Below are positions 1-12,000 of a stretch of 64,000 nucleotides of DNA, piece after piece; position 1 is the stretch's first letter, and the number at the start of each line of letters is the position of its first letter. Under the pieces are notes generated by a model. It was not told the DNA's origin. It saw nothing but the letters and a program-made list of their open reading frames with translations, and did no database searches. Both the position numbers and the translations under genes were made by a program. The stretch comes from Ceratothoa steindachneri (lineage: Eukaryota; Arthropoda; Malacostraca; Isopoda; Cymothoidae), in NCBI GenBank assembly GCA_963969495.1, contig OZ018323.1, forward strand, positions 84,470,832-84,534,831, given 5' to 3'.

Positions 1-64
<64 letters not shown>
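1..64. repeat. (AT)n microsatellite, runs off window edge
   Basis: Uninterrupted AT dinucleotides from the first base; the array continues outside the window. It is one of ten long (AT)n arrays here. Confidence 0.98.
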
Positions 65-66
<2 letters not shown>

Positions 67-1244
67 ACTCATGGGATTGCTGTACGTTCTCCGAATATAT
101 TTGGTAAATTTTAACGCTTATGCAGTTTTTTACGTGGATTTCAAATATGTACGAGCATTTCTTTCTTTAGAGAGATTATTTTTTAAAAAATTGTGTTAGA
201 TATTTATTCAATTTAATTAGTTCAAATTAAATTAAAATAAAATTAATTTTTTATCCGTTGTTTATTAACTAATAATAATAAAATATAATGAGGATATACT
301 TCTGCTACACCTGTTTATATTTGGTGGGGGCGGCCTAGAAACTCGTGAGATTTTCCTTTACGCTCTTCCTCCATCAAGAGATCGCCAAACATTTTAAATG
401 AATTTTTAGCTACTTGTATTTCTTCTGGTTCTACAATAAAAAGTAACATGTGGATGGTGTACGACCAAACTACATATATTCCTGGCTATAACTTCAAACA
501 TCAAACAAATCATGGTGAGCGAGCTAAAGGCAAGGTTTTGCTCCCATCCAGAAATTAGCCACAGACTGGGAAATTTTTTTTTTAAGAAAGTTTCCTCAAC
601 TGTCGGTTACATTATATTGATTGCAAAACCGAAGTTACCATAGAACTCTTAAAGTTTTGAAAACCATCCCCGATTCTGTCACTTTACGAATTTAAGAACC
701 CATGTACATCGAATGCCATTCTCCTTCCCTAAACTCAGATTCCTTTTCTCATCCACTATTTCTGCAATAAAATATTAACCAATCCCCTAATACTCTCTTT
801 CTACTGCGGTCATCACGCTTTCCAAACCATCTTCTGTTCACAAGTGATTGGACAACGTTAATGCTTGCGTGATATACTTATAGTATTTCTGCGAAATATA
901 GTCATGGCAGAAAGTTTGGGGAATGCTATATTTTTCATATAAGAAAACTGATTGAACTAATCAAAGGTTGCATTCTGTTCTAGTATGTTTGTATCATCAT
1001 TTGAAGGTGAAATATACAAAATCAGAGCCTCTCCCCTTTTTGTTAATAAATACACTCAAGGAATGTGCGCAGTCAATATTTACAATGATTTCCATTTTTC
1101 TTCAAGCCTGCCTCGATTCCTTTTTGCATCTGGAGACCAAATTTGTGATGATATGTTGACTGATATCGCTCCCTTTTTCTTAAATAAGCACCCGCAACTT
1201 CTCATACTTATATGGCTTCTGTTCATAACCTGCCAGTTTGATTA
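65..1244. other. No gene recognised; AT-rich DNA
   Basis: AT-rich sequence with only short open frames lacking recognisable motifs. Near 960-1200 the minus strand may carry a badly decayed continuation of the Tc1-like relic that starts at about 1250, but nothing there can be aligned confidently. Confidence 0.5.
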
Positions 1245-1570
1245 TCGCTCGTCAATTCTCTATTTGGTTAAAATCTGGCCAATTCCCGAGCCAAGGTCCC
1301 CTAGGTTTGATATTATTGTGAGCCATGAACTTTTTTATTGCTTTTTCTTTGTGAGAGAGTACGCCACATTGCTGAAAAATACAGTTATCATCACCAACTT
1401 GATCCTGAACTGTTTGGAAAGTACATTTTGGTACCATTAAAGTTCATGGGAGTATTTGGGGGCAAAAGTGTTGGTGCTCCAATTCTCTTAGATGAGAATC
1501 AGCCCAAGACATGGAGAGTGTTCGGATGCTTCACCGAGGTCACGACACAGAACTCGTGAAAGCATTTCCC
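1245..1570 (-). pseudogene. Tc1-like transposase relic, C-terminal catalytic part
   Basis: Read on the minus strand, the segment contains DNCIFQQCGVLSH followed by KAIKKFMAHNNIKP and then PDFNQIEN. These match the usual Tc1 blocks around the second catalytic aspartate (QQDGAPSH) and the third acidic residue (SPDLNPIENLW). The second catalytic aspartate is replaced by cysteine (QQC), so this copy could not catalyse transposition even apart from its truncation. Thirty-five residues separate that position from the final E, one more than the usual DD34E. The frame is open from about 1437 to 1252; upstream, in another frame, MSWADSHL resembles the VWGxxSxxG block. No N-terminal DNA-binding domain or terminal repeats were found. 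Inference: an old, 5'- and 3'-truncated Tc1 copy. Confidence 0.75.
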
Positions 1571-1784
1571 GTTTCCCCTTCTAACGAGGGATATTCCAGA
1601 AACTCCAAACAAACGGAAGGGAACTTCATCAGAGAATATCACTTTGACCCAGTCTTCAACCGTCTATTCTTTAAATTTCTTTGTTTATTTATGAGCTACT
1701 CCCATATTATCAGGCCATCAATTCTGATTTGTACTGCCGGCAGTCGGAGAAATTGACTAAAGTATTCATCATGTGTGGCCAGAA

Positions 1785-2131
1785 CTAGCCAACAGGAAAG
1801 TTGCATGAGCTTGGGTGGGATCTCTTACTGCATCTACTGTACTTTCGTGAGATTGCACCATCTGACTTTAATTTTTTTATCTCTGCAAAATTCTTTGAGC
1901 GGAAAACCATTTAGTGATTTAGATACTGTCAAAAACGATCTGGATTACTTCTATTCCTCTAGGACAGACCAATTATAACAGGATGGAACTATGGTACTGC
2001 CAAATAGATGCATTGGAGTCATTAACAAAAATTGAGTGTACTTGAATGAAAATAAATTATTGGAATACGAATACATTTCTTTTATTTCCATCATTCAGAA
2101 ATGCTCAGGAACCTTCCGGACGACCCGATAT
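1785..2131 (+). pseudogene. Mariner transposase relic, C-terminal end with 3' TIR
   Basis: Three frames must be combined. One gives EIAPSDFNFF, the mariner block with the third catalytic aspartate (usual form APSDYHLF). A second gives SLQNSLSGKPFSDLDTVKN and LDYFYSSRTDQ, the conserved C-terminal stretch of irritans-type mariners. A third gives ALPNRWIGV-like residues, matching the final LPERWxxVV motif. Upstream TGKLHELGWDLL matches the segment before YSPDLAPSD. About 60 bp after the coding end, GAACCTTCCGGACGACCC resembles a typical mariner 3' terminal inverted repeat, placing the element end near 2128-2131 beside TATA. No matching 5' TIR or N-terminal half is visible, so the copy is 5' truncated as well as frameshifted. 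Confidence 0.75.
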
Positions 2132-4440
2132 ATAATATTATTGGGCAAAATTGTACATATCACGAAACGTATTATCATTCATTACATCTAAAATAAAAGG
2201 AAGTTCGAGAAATAGAACTAAGGAATCTTGACCACCAAAGACAGATCTTATGACCTACTAAAATGCATCCCAATAAAAAGAGATGTAACTAGACATGCCC
2301 AACACGAGTCTACTAAATTAAATAACTAACTGTTATTTTCGATATTTTTAGAGACAGGAAACGGACGTGAATAATGCAATCTCATAAACAAATATAACAG
2401 TGCTACATGTTATTATTTTGCATTGAATTCTGTTTTCGTTCAAAATATGCAGGGTTTTATGTAGGTTTTGTCTTTATAGAGTCACATAATTTTTAGCTTT
2501 TAAGGGGAGAATATGCGAACGCGTTACTCATGGCTGATGTTTTTCGAACAGACTGCCAGTGTTTTGTCATCTTTTGAGGAAATTACGCATTCAAAAACTA
2601 TTAAATTTCTATTTATTTACTTAAGAAGACAAATTATTAGCCAGGCTGTTGCAATGCGCTATTTACAAGACAAAAGGATATTTCATTGTGTTTATCCAAT
2701 CAAAACGATTGCGTGTAATCTCTTAGCACGTCGTTTTACCGTTAGTTTACGGAAAAATAAGCGGCTGCAACACACTAGATTGTCATTGAAGACAGTAGTG
2801 TTGTTTATTAATTGGTGATACAAAGAGTAAGAAGTTAGCTAGAAATTTTGCCAAAAATAACTAACCATGGCAAGAGATTTATAACCTATCCAAACTAAGA
2901 TTTCTTCCTGAATAACAGGAGGGAAAGTGACTCCAATGACCTGCGGCGTTTTGTGATAAGATGATAAATGGTTATTGCATTGATGGTTTCCCATAGTTCA
3001 AATCACTTACAAGTGCCTTTGAATGGCTAAATAGCTAAATGAGGCACCACTAGGTGGCGCCACCCATTCCCAAATCCGATGGCAGATTTGAAATCTCCAG
3101 GGTGAATAACCATATGTCCCATGGTCATATGGGTCATTTCATGGCTCTAAATGGGTACACTTGAACTTTACTCCTTTTGAAAAAAAGACGACGCCTTGAC
3201 CTGGTGCTTTGTCGCTGGTAAAAATATACATATTAAGGATTTAAATGGTGCTACAATAACGCACTGGAAGGCGTGAGCTGCTCAAGGACTCGTAGGACAG
3301 CGGTAGGGGTTAACGCGTTAACAGGACTTCCTCTTAGAAGCTAATAGAAAATACGGTGCTAAAATGAAGAAATCCGGGAGTTTTTTACTTAAAACCAAGA
3401 TGAAAGAAATAGGAGGAGTTTTTTCATTCTTCTTTGGTGAACGTTCTGATTTCTGATATTCATTGAACGATATTAACACATAAATTACTCGTCTAGCCAA
3501 GTAAATATTAAAATATGTTAACCTACACATTCGTTAGGTTGGAATTTTCAATTTTTGTTATTTTCTAAGCGAATAAATTTTAAGTTATCTTAGTGTTGGA
3601 CCGTGATTTACGAGTGTAATTTAATTTATTTGATGGTTATTTTTTTCATCCATCTTGAATATTAATCTACTTATGAATACATAATATTCCTTAGATATCT
3701 GATAATAAGATTTTAGACACTTGTTTTTCTTACTGATGGACGCGTAACCAGGTGTTTTTTAGTTCAATTGTCGTAGTCTTACTTTGTAAGGTTTGTTCCT
3801 AAACTATTGAATTGGTTTATTTGTTCCATAGTTGCGCCCGTCCTAACAACGCCACGTCATTATGCATAAAAGAGACCAAAATTTTCCAGCTTAATCGAGT
3901 TGAAGACGAATGAGGAATTTTTATAAAGACAAAAAGGCAAAAGTATTACTCTCAATTCAAAGGGGTATTTTGACCAATATATTACTTCTTGTATAACCAT
4001 TTCTATGGGGTTCCATGCTCCGTATACATCAGTTGAAAATTAGAAGGGCATTGGAAACCAAAATCCAAGGTACCCCCAAGTTGCTTTCAAGCTATCTGAC
4101 TCTAGGTTATGTCCTTTGATTTCACAATTTCCTGTGAATTACAACGTTCTGCCATTATTTCGTCCACTCAACAACCGTGTCTAAGAGAAGAAGAGGGATA
4201 CGAAAGAGGAGGAAGTAAAAGAAGAAGAGAAGCAGAACAACACCAGAAATTCTATTTTTACCTTATGTAATAAATATACTAATAAGCGGCTACTCATGAC
4301 CGAGCTCTGTATGTACCTGCGTTGGTGCAGGTTAGTGAAAATATGTAGGAATGAAGCGGAGAGTGGCCATTTACACCAAATCATATTTTAGCATAGTATG
4401 TGACCCTGCTCGACACCGTGCCATCGCTGGCAATTACGAT
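2132..4440. other. No gene recognised
   Basis: AT-rich DNA with scattered short frames. The longest (2513-2818, plus, 101 codons) has no domain, signal peptide or repeat that I recognise. The piece at 3100-3135 contains the short dyad CATATG...CATATG around CCCATGG. Nothing else stands out. Confidence 0.4.
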
Positions 4441-5110
4441 GCTATAATGTAATGAGAGAGAGATAGAGAGGGCAGGTGGAGAGAAGGAGAGAGTGACACG
4501 GAGATAGTCATAGAGACAATTACACAAACACAGTGACAGATGAGTACGGAGAGAGGAAAAGATGAGCCATAGAGGAACTTATGACCAGAAAGAAACGGGG
4601 ACATTTATTCTTTCGCGAGGTATGTCAGCCACCCCATCATATCATCCAAAATATCTACCCTATCATTTTTTCTCTGACATTTTCATGCAAAATCACCTTT
4701 ACTTCATGCCCTGTCATTTCTGACTTCCATTTGTCACTGATTCAGCTCTGAATGATGACAATTTCTTCCTTGGCACTTATTGACACTTCGATTTTTCTTG
4801 CTACGCGAATGCCCGCTCTTGTCCACAATCTTGTCAGGGAAACTCAACGGCTGAAGTGAACAATCTCGAGTGTCTTACAGAGCGAGACTGAAACTGAGAC
4901 CAGGAACGAGAAAACATCATATACAAGGAAAAAATTTAGTGATCCCGAGACAAGACCGAGACCAAAGGAGAAATAAGCAGATATGAAGCAAGGAAGAGGA
5001 CACCAAAGAAGACAGGTGAGACCAAAAGAGTACGAGAACAGAAGCGAAACCAAGTGAGTACGAAACAAGAGCCATGATCAAAGAAGTACGAGACCAAGAA
5101 CGAGAGCGAC
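4440..5110. repeat. Purine-rich degenerate repeats
   Basis: Two purine-rich patches. At 4450-4570 imperfect GAGA runs predominate. At 4870-5110 a degenerate short motif of the form GTACGAGACCAA recurs with variable spacing. Minus-strand frames here encode serine/phenylalanine/leucine-rich strings, the expected by-product of polypyrimidine DNA, and are not called as genes. Confidence 0.6.
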
Positions 5111-6045
5111 GTTACTTTTATAATTGAAAGCAAAAAAAAACAACGAAGGCATCGTCTACAGAACATTTGTAGGGAGAGATTTGTAAAGAAAGTGGTGAAA
5201 CTCAAGGAATACCAATGTATGGAAGATATACAGCCCTAGATACATCGACAGGCATTGGAGCAAAGAGGGCACGCAGTCCTTCAGCTGTTAACTACAGTAT
5301 GGTTCCACATGTTACACCTGACACTTCCTTGGAGAGGAGACGATGTTTCGTGAGGAGGCGAGGAAACGAACACAAGCATACTTGAAAGCATCTGGCACTA
5401 TTAAAAATAGCGAGATCAGCGTTTTTGGCCGCTGTGAATGAACACACCCGATAGAAGCTCGAAATCATGACTACTCCATTGAAAAAGATTATGTAAATGA
5501 ATCGATAAATAGTCCCTCGCAGGGCGTTGTTTTGACATGTTAACGTACAAAGAGATTTATAAAGTGATATGGTCTACTAAAATGATAATTTTATTCGTTC
5601 TAACAATTTCTCTGTCGTCTGCTTTTTCTTAGCTCTCTTAAATCTTATATTTTGTTAACATCTCCTTGAGATTTTATATTTTTCTGATGGTTTTCTTTTA
5701 GGGTTTCTTATAAAACTCCTCGTTCTTATTCTAGTTACACTTCCTCATTGTTGTTATAAGAGTCTTTGCATTTCTTGATTCGCTAATATATGAACTGTAA
5801 CTTTTTTAGAGGTTTTCAGCCTTTTGCCCTTAAAATGTCTTGTAAAAATAGGAGAGCCTTACTTTTACTGTAAATAAAAATACGTACTCCTAGAACATGT
5901 TCACAATACATAATTTAGGGGAAAAAGAAATATGGTGTAAAGAACACGAAACAGCTGTAAGAATTGAAGTATATGTGGCAACCTTAATCATTATGACGCT
6001 ACCCCATGATTATTTATGAGTAAACTTGTTCATTTGGGTTCAGAG
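5111..6045. other. No gene recognised
   Basis: Mixed-composition DNA, AT-rich from 5580 onward. No open frame with recognisable motifs and no clear repeat. Confidence 0.4.
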
Positions 6046-6235
6046 TTTATGTAAAATAAAGGTTGCTATCTTACACATGGGGGAGGGGTCATAGTTCCCG
6101 TGTTTATGTAAGATAAAGGACTGTATCTTACATAGGAGGGTTCATAGTTCTCCTACTATGTAAGATAAACGTGTATCTTACCAAGGGAGATGATAATCTC
6201 CGTGTTTGTATAAGATAAAGGATTGTATATTGTCC
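6046..6235. repeat. Tandem double-hairpin repeat, about 3.5 units of 49-57 bp
   Basis: Units start near 6046, 6103, 6156 and 6205. Each contains two short dyads. The first pairs GTAAGATA with TATCTTAC across 4-8 bases; in the second unit the arms extend to a perfect ATGTAAGATA/TATCTTACAT. The second dyad is G-rich and most regular in the third unit, GGAGAT-GATA-ATCTCC. Loops and spacing vary while the arms are largely kept. A shorter related piece lies at 10935-11032. The array immediately precedes the plus-strand LINE relic. Confidence 0.8.
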
Positions 6236-6539
6236 ATAAAATTGAGGAGTTTACCTCGGAAAATAAGGCTGCTAAGTTCTTCTCCGGCAACCTCATCGCC
6301 CTGTGCCTAACAAATATTCCTAGAAATTCTGGTTCGTTTTGCACGCAGTCCGCATTCTTGGTGGTCGGCCGAGTGAAGACGGCCCTTAGAGAGAACGATA
6401 ATGCTTACATACTTTATAAGGTCACACAAACGATTTCACATTCGGTAAATTTCATCAAACTAGGGCTACTTATCGGTATGTTTCGAAGCACGCACGCTGA
6501 TCTTCCTGGGGTATATACCTGCCTTCACTTAATGGCAAG
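6236..6539 (+). other. Unassigned open stretch before LINE relic
   Basis: A plus-strand frame is open from 6223 to 6654 (143 codons), the first part of which is not recognised. Its last third overlaps, in a different frame, the linker of the LINE described next, so at least that part is a shadow. The first 300 bp could be diverged LINE sequence or unrelated DNA. Confidence 0.3.
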
Positions 6540-8780
6540 AGCCCTCGTGCAGAGGTGTGGAAGCAAATCAAAATGGTTCAGAGAAGAATGGGATGGCAAT
6601 CTCGAACACCGCGTCCGTGTAGTCTTTCGCGATCGCTTTCTCCGCATTCTCTAGTCGTGATGCTGTTTTGCCAGCATTCAATGCACGTAGTCATGTTGCT
6701 GAATGCCACCGATTAAACTTTATCTGAAGAGTCGGGAAAAACATTTGACGACAGGTTTAAATTGAATGAGTTGCAATCAACTCTTACTTCGTGCGCGGAC
6801 ACGAGCCCTGGTCCGTTCTATGTCGAGTATGCTTTTCTTCGACACCTAGGTTGGTGAGGCATAGTCTTTACGTTAGATTTGTTCAGCTGGATCTGTCAAA
6901 GGGTGTTTTCCCAAACTCCAGGCGAATGGCTACTCTGCTCGTTTTTCACAAACCCTGGAGAGATCATCACTCTATCTCGGCCGATTCCGCCCAATCTCTC
7001 TAAGGTATGAAAGTTGATGGAGAAACTGTTAAATGTTAGATTAGCCTATTTCCAGGACAGCGGAGGCCATCTGTTTTCTGCACAGTGCGGCTTCCGCCAG
7101 TTCTGCTTCACATCAGATGCTCTGCTCCGAATGGAAAATGACGTCTAAGAGACATTCCTTCGTAGACACCACTACGCCACAGTGTTTTTCGATCTAGATA
7201 AGGCCTATGATAACGTATGACAATACAATATCATGGAGACTATTCACACGATGAGGGTGAGGGGACGCCTCCCATTATTTATTTCTGAGTTTTTGGTGCA
7301 GGAATACAAAGTCCCGCAGGGAAGTGTCCTTAGTGTCACACTCTTTGCCCTAAGCATAAACGGTATCACCTCGGTGCTGTAAGAAGATGTTCTCGCTATG
7401 CTCTAAATGGGACCTTCCAGTCTCTTTTGTTGCGGCCTAGATGTAAACTCTGGAGCGTCGACTCCAACAGGTATTGAAACGCATCTCTCACTATGTCGAA
7501 GTGCACAAGTTTCGATTTTCTTTGGTCAAGATCAGGTTGGTGGACATCTGCCATCCTCCACGACTCCACCCCAACCCACACTTTCTCCAAAATAGGATTC
7601 GCCTGGAAGAGGTGGATTTGGACCGTTTTCTTGGTCTTGTTTCTGACCGACATCTCACCGTGGAGTCTCTCTTTTGCACCTTTAGGTTCTCTTATACCCG
7701 CACCCATCATAGCCATTCTTCGTTCTGTGGCATTCAACACTTGGGGTATTGATAGGGCTACTGCCTTACTTTTCGTTTAAAGCTTGAATACAGATGCGAG
7801 TTTTATGCATCTGCAGCCAAGCAACGTATTGCGGTCTCCACCTAGCAACCGATGTTTTCTGACCCTTCTCCATTAAGAGACTACTTGTCGATGCTGAAGA
7901 GATGCCACTCGCTCTTAGCCCTGCAGAGTGCATTATGTATGTGCCTGTACGTGCGAGCCCGGCCCATCACTCAGTTGCCAATGGCTTTCACTGCATCTGG
8001 AGTTGATCTCGACAATGCCTATGCAGCCGAGAGACGCGTCATACCCTAAGCATTTTAGCCTTTAGGTTTAGGGCTAGGAAACTCCTTCGAGAGCTTTATG
8101 TAGCTCTAAGGCCCGTGGCGTTTTTGGCTTGGCCAAGAACACCACCCTGGATGGTACCACTCTTGATTATTTGTCGCCACGCATCTTTTCATAGAACTTC
8201 CACAACACCGATATTATTGCGATGGTATTTTTGGAGCACACTTTGTTTCACGCTAGATCTGTGCCAGTGTACACGGGTGGCTCCATGCACCAGAAAGGGG
8301 TCGGCTTTCACGCCATATCCTTGTTTTAAGATTAGTGGTGCTTTACCAGGCGTTGCGCCTGTTTTCAAGGCCGATGTGGTTACAATACACCGCTCGCTAC
8401 GTTAGATAACGTGTCGTGCCCGGTTCGGAGACCGAATTTTGATTATTAGCTACTACAAAGCGCCTTGAGTGCTATCGAGGCACTGGAATCTCCTCACCCT
8501 TCGTTCATGGTCTCCGTAACATAAAGTTACTGCCAGTCGGGCAGATGTCGAAACTTTCTTCTACTGGGTTCCTGAACATTTAGGGATTGTGGGAATGAGC
8601 GCGCCAATGAGGGTGCCGAAGAGTATGAGAGGATTGGACAACCAGACCAACGTTTCGCTCTTCCCTACACTGACTACATGGCTGCCTGACAAAGAATATG
8701 GAAGACGGCTGTAGATGAATTAAAACATAACGCCACTCAGAGGGTCAAGCGGACATATATATTAACATCCCTCGTTGGAG
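6540..8780 (+). pseudogene. RNase H-bearing non-LTR retrotransposon (I-group-like LINE), copy 1
   Basis: Many frames must be joined, but the order is that of a LINE ORF2. LNELQSTLTSCADTSPGP (about 6765-6810) is the segment before the RT fingers; RMATLLVFHKP follows at about 6925. FSAQCGFRQ (7075) and VFFDLDKAYDNV (7185-7215) are RT motifs, the latter motif A. KVPQGSVLSVTLFALSING (7310-7370) is motif B, followed by a decayed tyrosine-rich YVDD region near 7395. RFLGL (7635) lies in the connection. VPVYTGGSM (8260-8290) is the start of RNase H, with the DGS aspartate replaced by glycine; GNERANEGAEEYERIG (8590-8640) is its C-terminal block. An RNase H domain points to the I/Loa group rather than Jockey or CR1. 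ORF1 and the endonuclease were not found. Stops and frameshifts throughout show it is long dead. Confidence 0.85.
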
Positions 8781-8819
8781 AGTGCATGAGAAGGATAAGC
8801 GTTTGACTAACAGTCAAAC

Positions 8820-9745
8820 TGTCGACGGGCTCTGATCTCCCCGCCGAGTAGGTAGTTGAGTTGAGTTGCCGGACCAAGGTAGCCGCAAAAGGCCATTAAG
8901 AAGCTCTCAAAAGATCCAATTACCTACGAGGTCAGGAGGCCGCGGTTAGAGTGCCAAAGAACGATGTCAGATCAAAAAGACCAACGAGGATAAATAATCT
9001 GACTGTTGTCGGTGCCTCTCATTAAGAAGCAGACCTGGGCTCCACGGTGTCACCTCCCCCCCCCCTCGTGCTCCCCTCAGTGAAATTACCCCGTCCCCCT
9101 AAGTTGGGGCGGTCAACGGTCTATAAATAAGCCCCGTAAGGAAAGAAAAGATTATTTTGTTAGAGACGATATAGGACTAGATTATTGTGGTCAGTACCTC
9201 GCCTAGTTCCAAACTCGACTCTCGACTTCTAAGAATTAGAAGTTCGTCTCGTTTTCTTATCGGTGCCATACCGATTTATCCTTCGCAGACTTAGCAAGAG
9301 GTCTGGCTGGATCAAAATTCCTAAGTGCCAAACAGGAACTTCGGGAGCAAGACAAAAGAAGATCCACTCACCCTTGAGGGACTCTCAAATTGCAATCTCA
9401 GTAATTTTAAGAGAAGAAGAATTAGTCCCCAAGTAAGTTCCATTTAATTACTTTCGGGATCACTTCGTATACCAAAACCCAGTTTGGTAACTCTGCGAAG
9501 TAAACGAGGTTACCAAACGAACTCAAGAGCTACCAAGAAGAGTACTCGTTGAGCCAGAGAGCACATCTCCTCTCTCCGTCTTTTAGACTTATAACCGGAT
9601 AGATAAAGTCATAAGAAGAGAGCTACATCGGTTCCTACCGCCTCACTGACAACCACCATCCTTCCACTGCAACGCGAAGACTCGTGAAACAAACAGTATA
9701 GCGAAATCTGTCAAGCCCTGTTCCTATCAAGGTCATGTAAGCCCG
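8820..9745 (+). repeat. Dispersed TATA-containing repeat, copy 1 (LTR-like?)
   Basis: This stretch aligns by eye with the reverse complement of 34425-33230. Shared landmarks in the same order are TGATCTCCCCGCCG, CTCAAAAGATCCAATTACC, CTATAAATAAGCCCC, ATCGGTGCCATACCGA, CTCTCTCCGTCTTTTA and a final CATGTAAG. Length, TATA box and absence of coding capacity suggest an LTR or a transcribed leader, but TG...CA ends and flanking duplications were not found. The similarity appears to extend a little upstream into the preceding LINE relic in both copies. Confidence 0.6.
9122..9129 (+). promoter_or_regulatory. TATA box-like element in dispersed repeat, copy 1
   Basis: TATAAATA followed by AGCCCC, conserved at the matching position of the other copy (34067-34060, minus). 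Conservation inside an otherwise diverged repeat supports a promoter role; no transcription start can be read. Confidence 0.45.
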
Positions 9746-10934
9746 AATGACTATATATATTTGTTTTGATTAAGTAGGATTTTAATGCTGTCCCAAAGCT
9801 AACTAAAGGAGATATAGTATTCCGTGACTCCTGTCATATTTTTAGATAGATTAGTGGAAAGTAGAGTGTGGCTTAACTCTGTAACTTAGACACCTCCAGA
9901 AATTAGCTAACTGGCAATTGGTTTGTTGACGTGAAGCCTACTTTGTTTTGATCAGTATTTTCATCAGGAGTAGGCCCATATTCTAATCGCGTGATCGAAG
10001 ACCATGTTAAACTCATAGAATTTAGTGTAAATAGTTGAGTTAATTGATAAATTAAAATATATATATTTTTGGTTAATTCTTGGTGTTTCACTGGATCATT
10101 ACGTGTTGACCGGCTCTTTCCTTAAAACTGATTAAACGCTGTGGTACTCTCATAATACTGTAATTAAAGAGTCCACTCAGCCAATAGAGGAATTATTTCC
10201 CTTCCTAAGTGGTGTCAGACTGACTTGCTAAAAGCCATTAAATATATAAATACTTTGAAAAAGAGGTAAAGTATCGAAGTAATTGTTAAACGGCCAACAG
10301 TTGAAGAATAATTCTCCGACAAAAGTAGGGACACAATTCCTCGACAACGGCCGATGGGAATATAAAGTTGCGTTCCTTCGCGCTGCAACTGTTCTCGTAG
10401 ACCTACCCTGCAATGCCGCGGCGGCTTCAGCTCGCAACATACTGCGATTGTTGCGTTTTCCCCAAAATATTCGGCACATTCATATTGAATGCCGCAGTCT
10501 GGGTGATCTTTGCGCACGTTACCTGTACCTTTACCGAGACTATAGACGCCGTTATCGCTTGTCCCTTGTACTCTGGATTGGTCGATGCACTCTGACTTGT
10601 ACACTCTTTGACTTCTTTTAGGAAACTGGTCTCTTGCATTTTATTTGACTGTCTTTGATGTTGGTCGCATGCTCTTTCGCAAGGAGGTGGCGGGCCTCCA
10701 CTCGACGAAGAAGCGTCCTTCATTCTTCTCGCTTTTGTTTTGTTTCTTTTTGTTGGCTTTGGTTTTTCTTTTGTTTGTTTTGGCTTGTTTTTTTTTGTTT
10801 TTTTGGGGGGGAGGGATTGGTGTTTTTATTAATTCGTTTTGTTTTTAATATAGCCTAGTATTAGGCTGAAGATAATTACATTGACTTGTGCCCTGGAATG
10901 CCTTCGCCAGATGAGCACGACAAGAAAATAATTG
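9746..10934. other. No gene recognised; T-rich tract at 10735-10810
   Basis: No recognised coding sequence. Opposed frames at 10215-10604 (minus) and 10283-10621 (plus) overlap and neither has a recognisable motif. The stretch 10735-10810 is a degenerate TTTTG-rich tract. Confidence 0.4.
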
Positions 10935-11032
10935 TATCTTACATACGGTGGATAATAATCCCCGTGTTATTATAAGATAACGGCTGGTGTCTTGCACATG
11001 GGGCTGGGGGAATAATACATAGCTCCAGTGAT
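10935..11032. repeat. Relic of the double-hairpin repeat
   Basis: TATCTTACATACGG, then AATCCCCGTG, TATAAGATAACGGC and CACATGGGGCTGG reproduce the order of motifs in the 6046-6235 array in about 1.7 units. The hairpin arms are less perfect here. Confidence 0.6.
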
Positions 11033-12000
11033 TTACAATAAGAATGAAAAAATCCCACAATTATCCCTTTCACCCCGGGACTACTACTCTCTCATCCCTC
11101 TCAAGTCGTTGCTGACCCGACTAGGTAGTGCTGATGTGGCAAGCCCTACAGGAATCAATTTCGCTTCATGCCCACTCACCCTACGCCTTTATCCAATCCA
11201 TCTCCAACCTTCACTGCCTCGTGTCTCAGATGGAAGGCCAAAACACTGAGTCAGCAATCTTTTATCAGTAACACATCGCTACTGTCAGCGAAACCGATGA
11301 GGCCCCTTTCTGCCCCCCCCCCCACCTCACCCGCTCAATGGGCGAGACCTAGGCAAGAAACATTCGAATTCCTGAACAATACACATTTGTGTTGATTTAA
11401 CGAATAAATAGAAATTGGTGTAACTTGATGACGGATCCGTCAAAACTTCCCGTTAAGGAGGTGCTTCCTGTAGACTGCTACGCCTCTGATCTAGGAGAGT
11501 GTTAGGGTCTTTCGTTTCTAATTACCTCGGGAGTCTCACAGTAAATTAAGACTAACTTAGCTTACTCATTATAGATATTTCTGTTTCAACCTTCTTTCGC
11601 AATTGACCTCAAAATTCTCTTTTCGCCACTCTCCTGGATGGAGGCTAATTTTTGCAGGCTAGTCGCCTTTTCCGGATGTGATGAAAGGAGTATGATACGA
11701 TGTGTATATATGATGTTTTCATTATAAATACATAATATGATGTACATACATTAAAACATACATATATCAAAAAAATATTAAAACCATCACCTTCATATGC
11801 ATCAATCAATACAAACCAGATACAAGACAATACATCCGCTAAAACAAGATAAGAAACAGAATAAAATATAATAAATACATAAGATACAATACATAATCAT
11901 TCAGTCAATATGTCCAGTTCAATCGAAACGGACACAGAATTTTCTAACACGTGTGACAAAGTGCATAACTACATTAGAAACGGTATTCGAACTAAAATAG
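11033..12000. other. No gene recognised
   Basis: C-rich from 11040 to 11350, then AT-rich. No coding motif. At 11700-11900 there are many short ATACAT-type repeats. Confidence 0.4.

Noticed and set aside
1252..1437. Plus-strand 151-codon frame over 985-1440 as a gene
   Set aside because: The minus strand of its second half carries clear Tc1 transposase motifs; the plus frame is a shadow.
2513..2818. 101-codon plus frame
   Set aside because: No domain, no similarity I can name, and length is within chance for this amount of sequence.
4844..5205. Minus-strand hydrophobic frames suggesting membrane proteins
   Set aside because: F/L/S/V strings arise from the purine-rich plus strand; two overlapping phases show the same pattern and no motif is recognisable.
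10215..10723. Cysteine-containing minus frames (129 and 98 codons) and opposing plus frames
   Set aside because: Four mutually overlapping frames without any recognised domain; none can be preferred.
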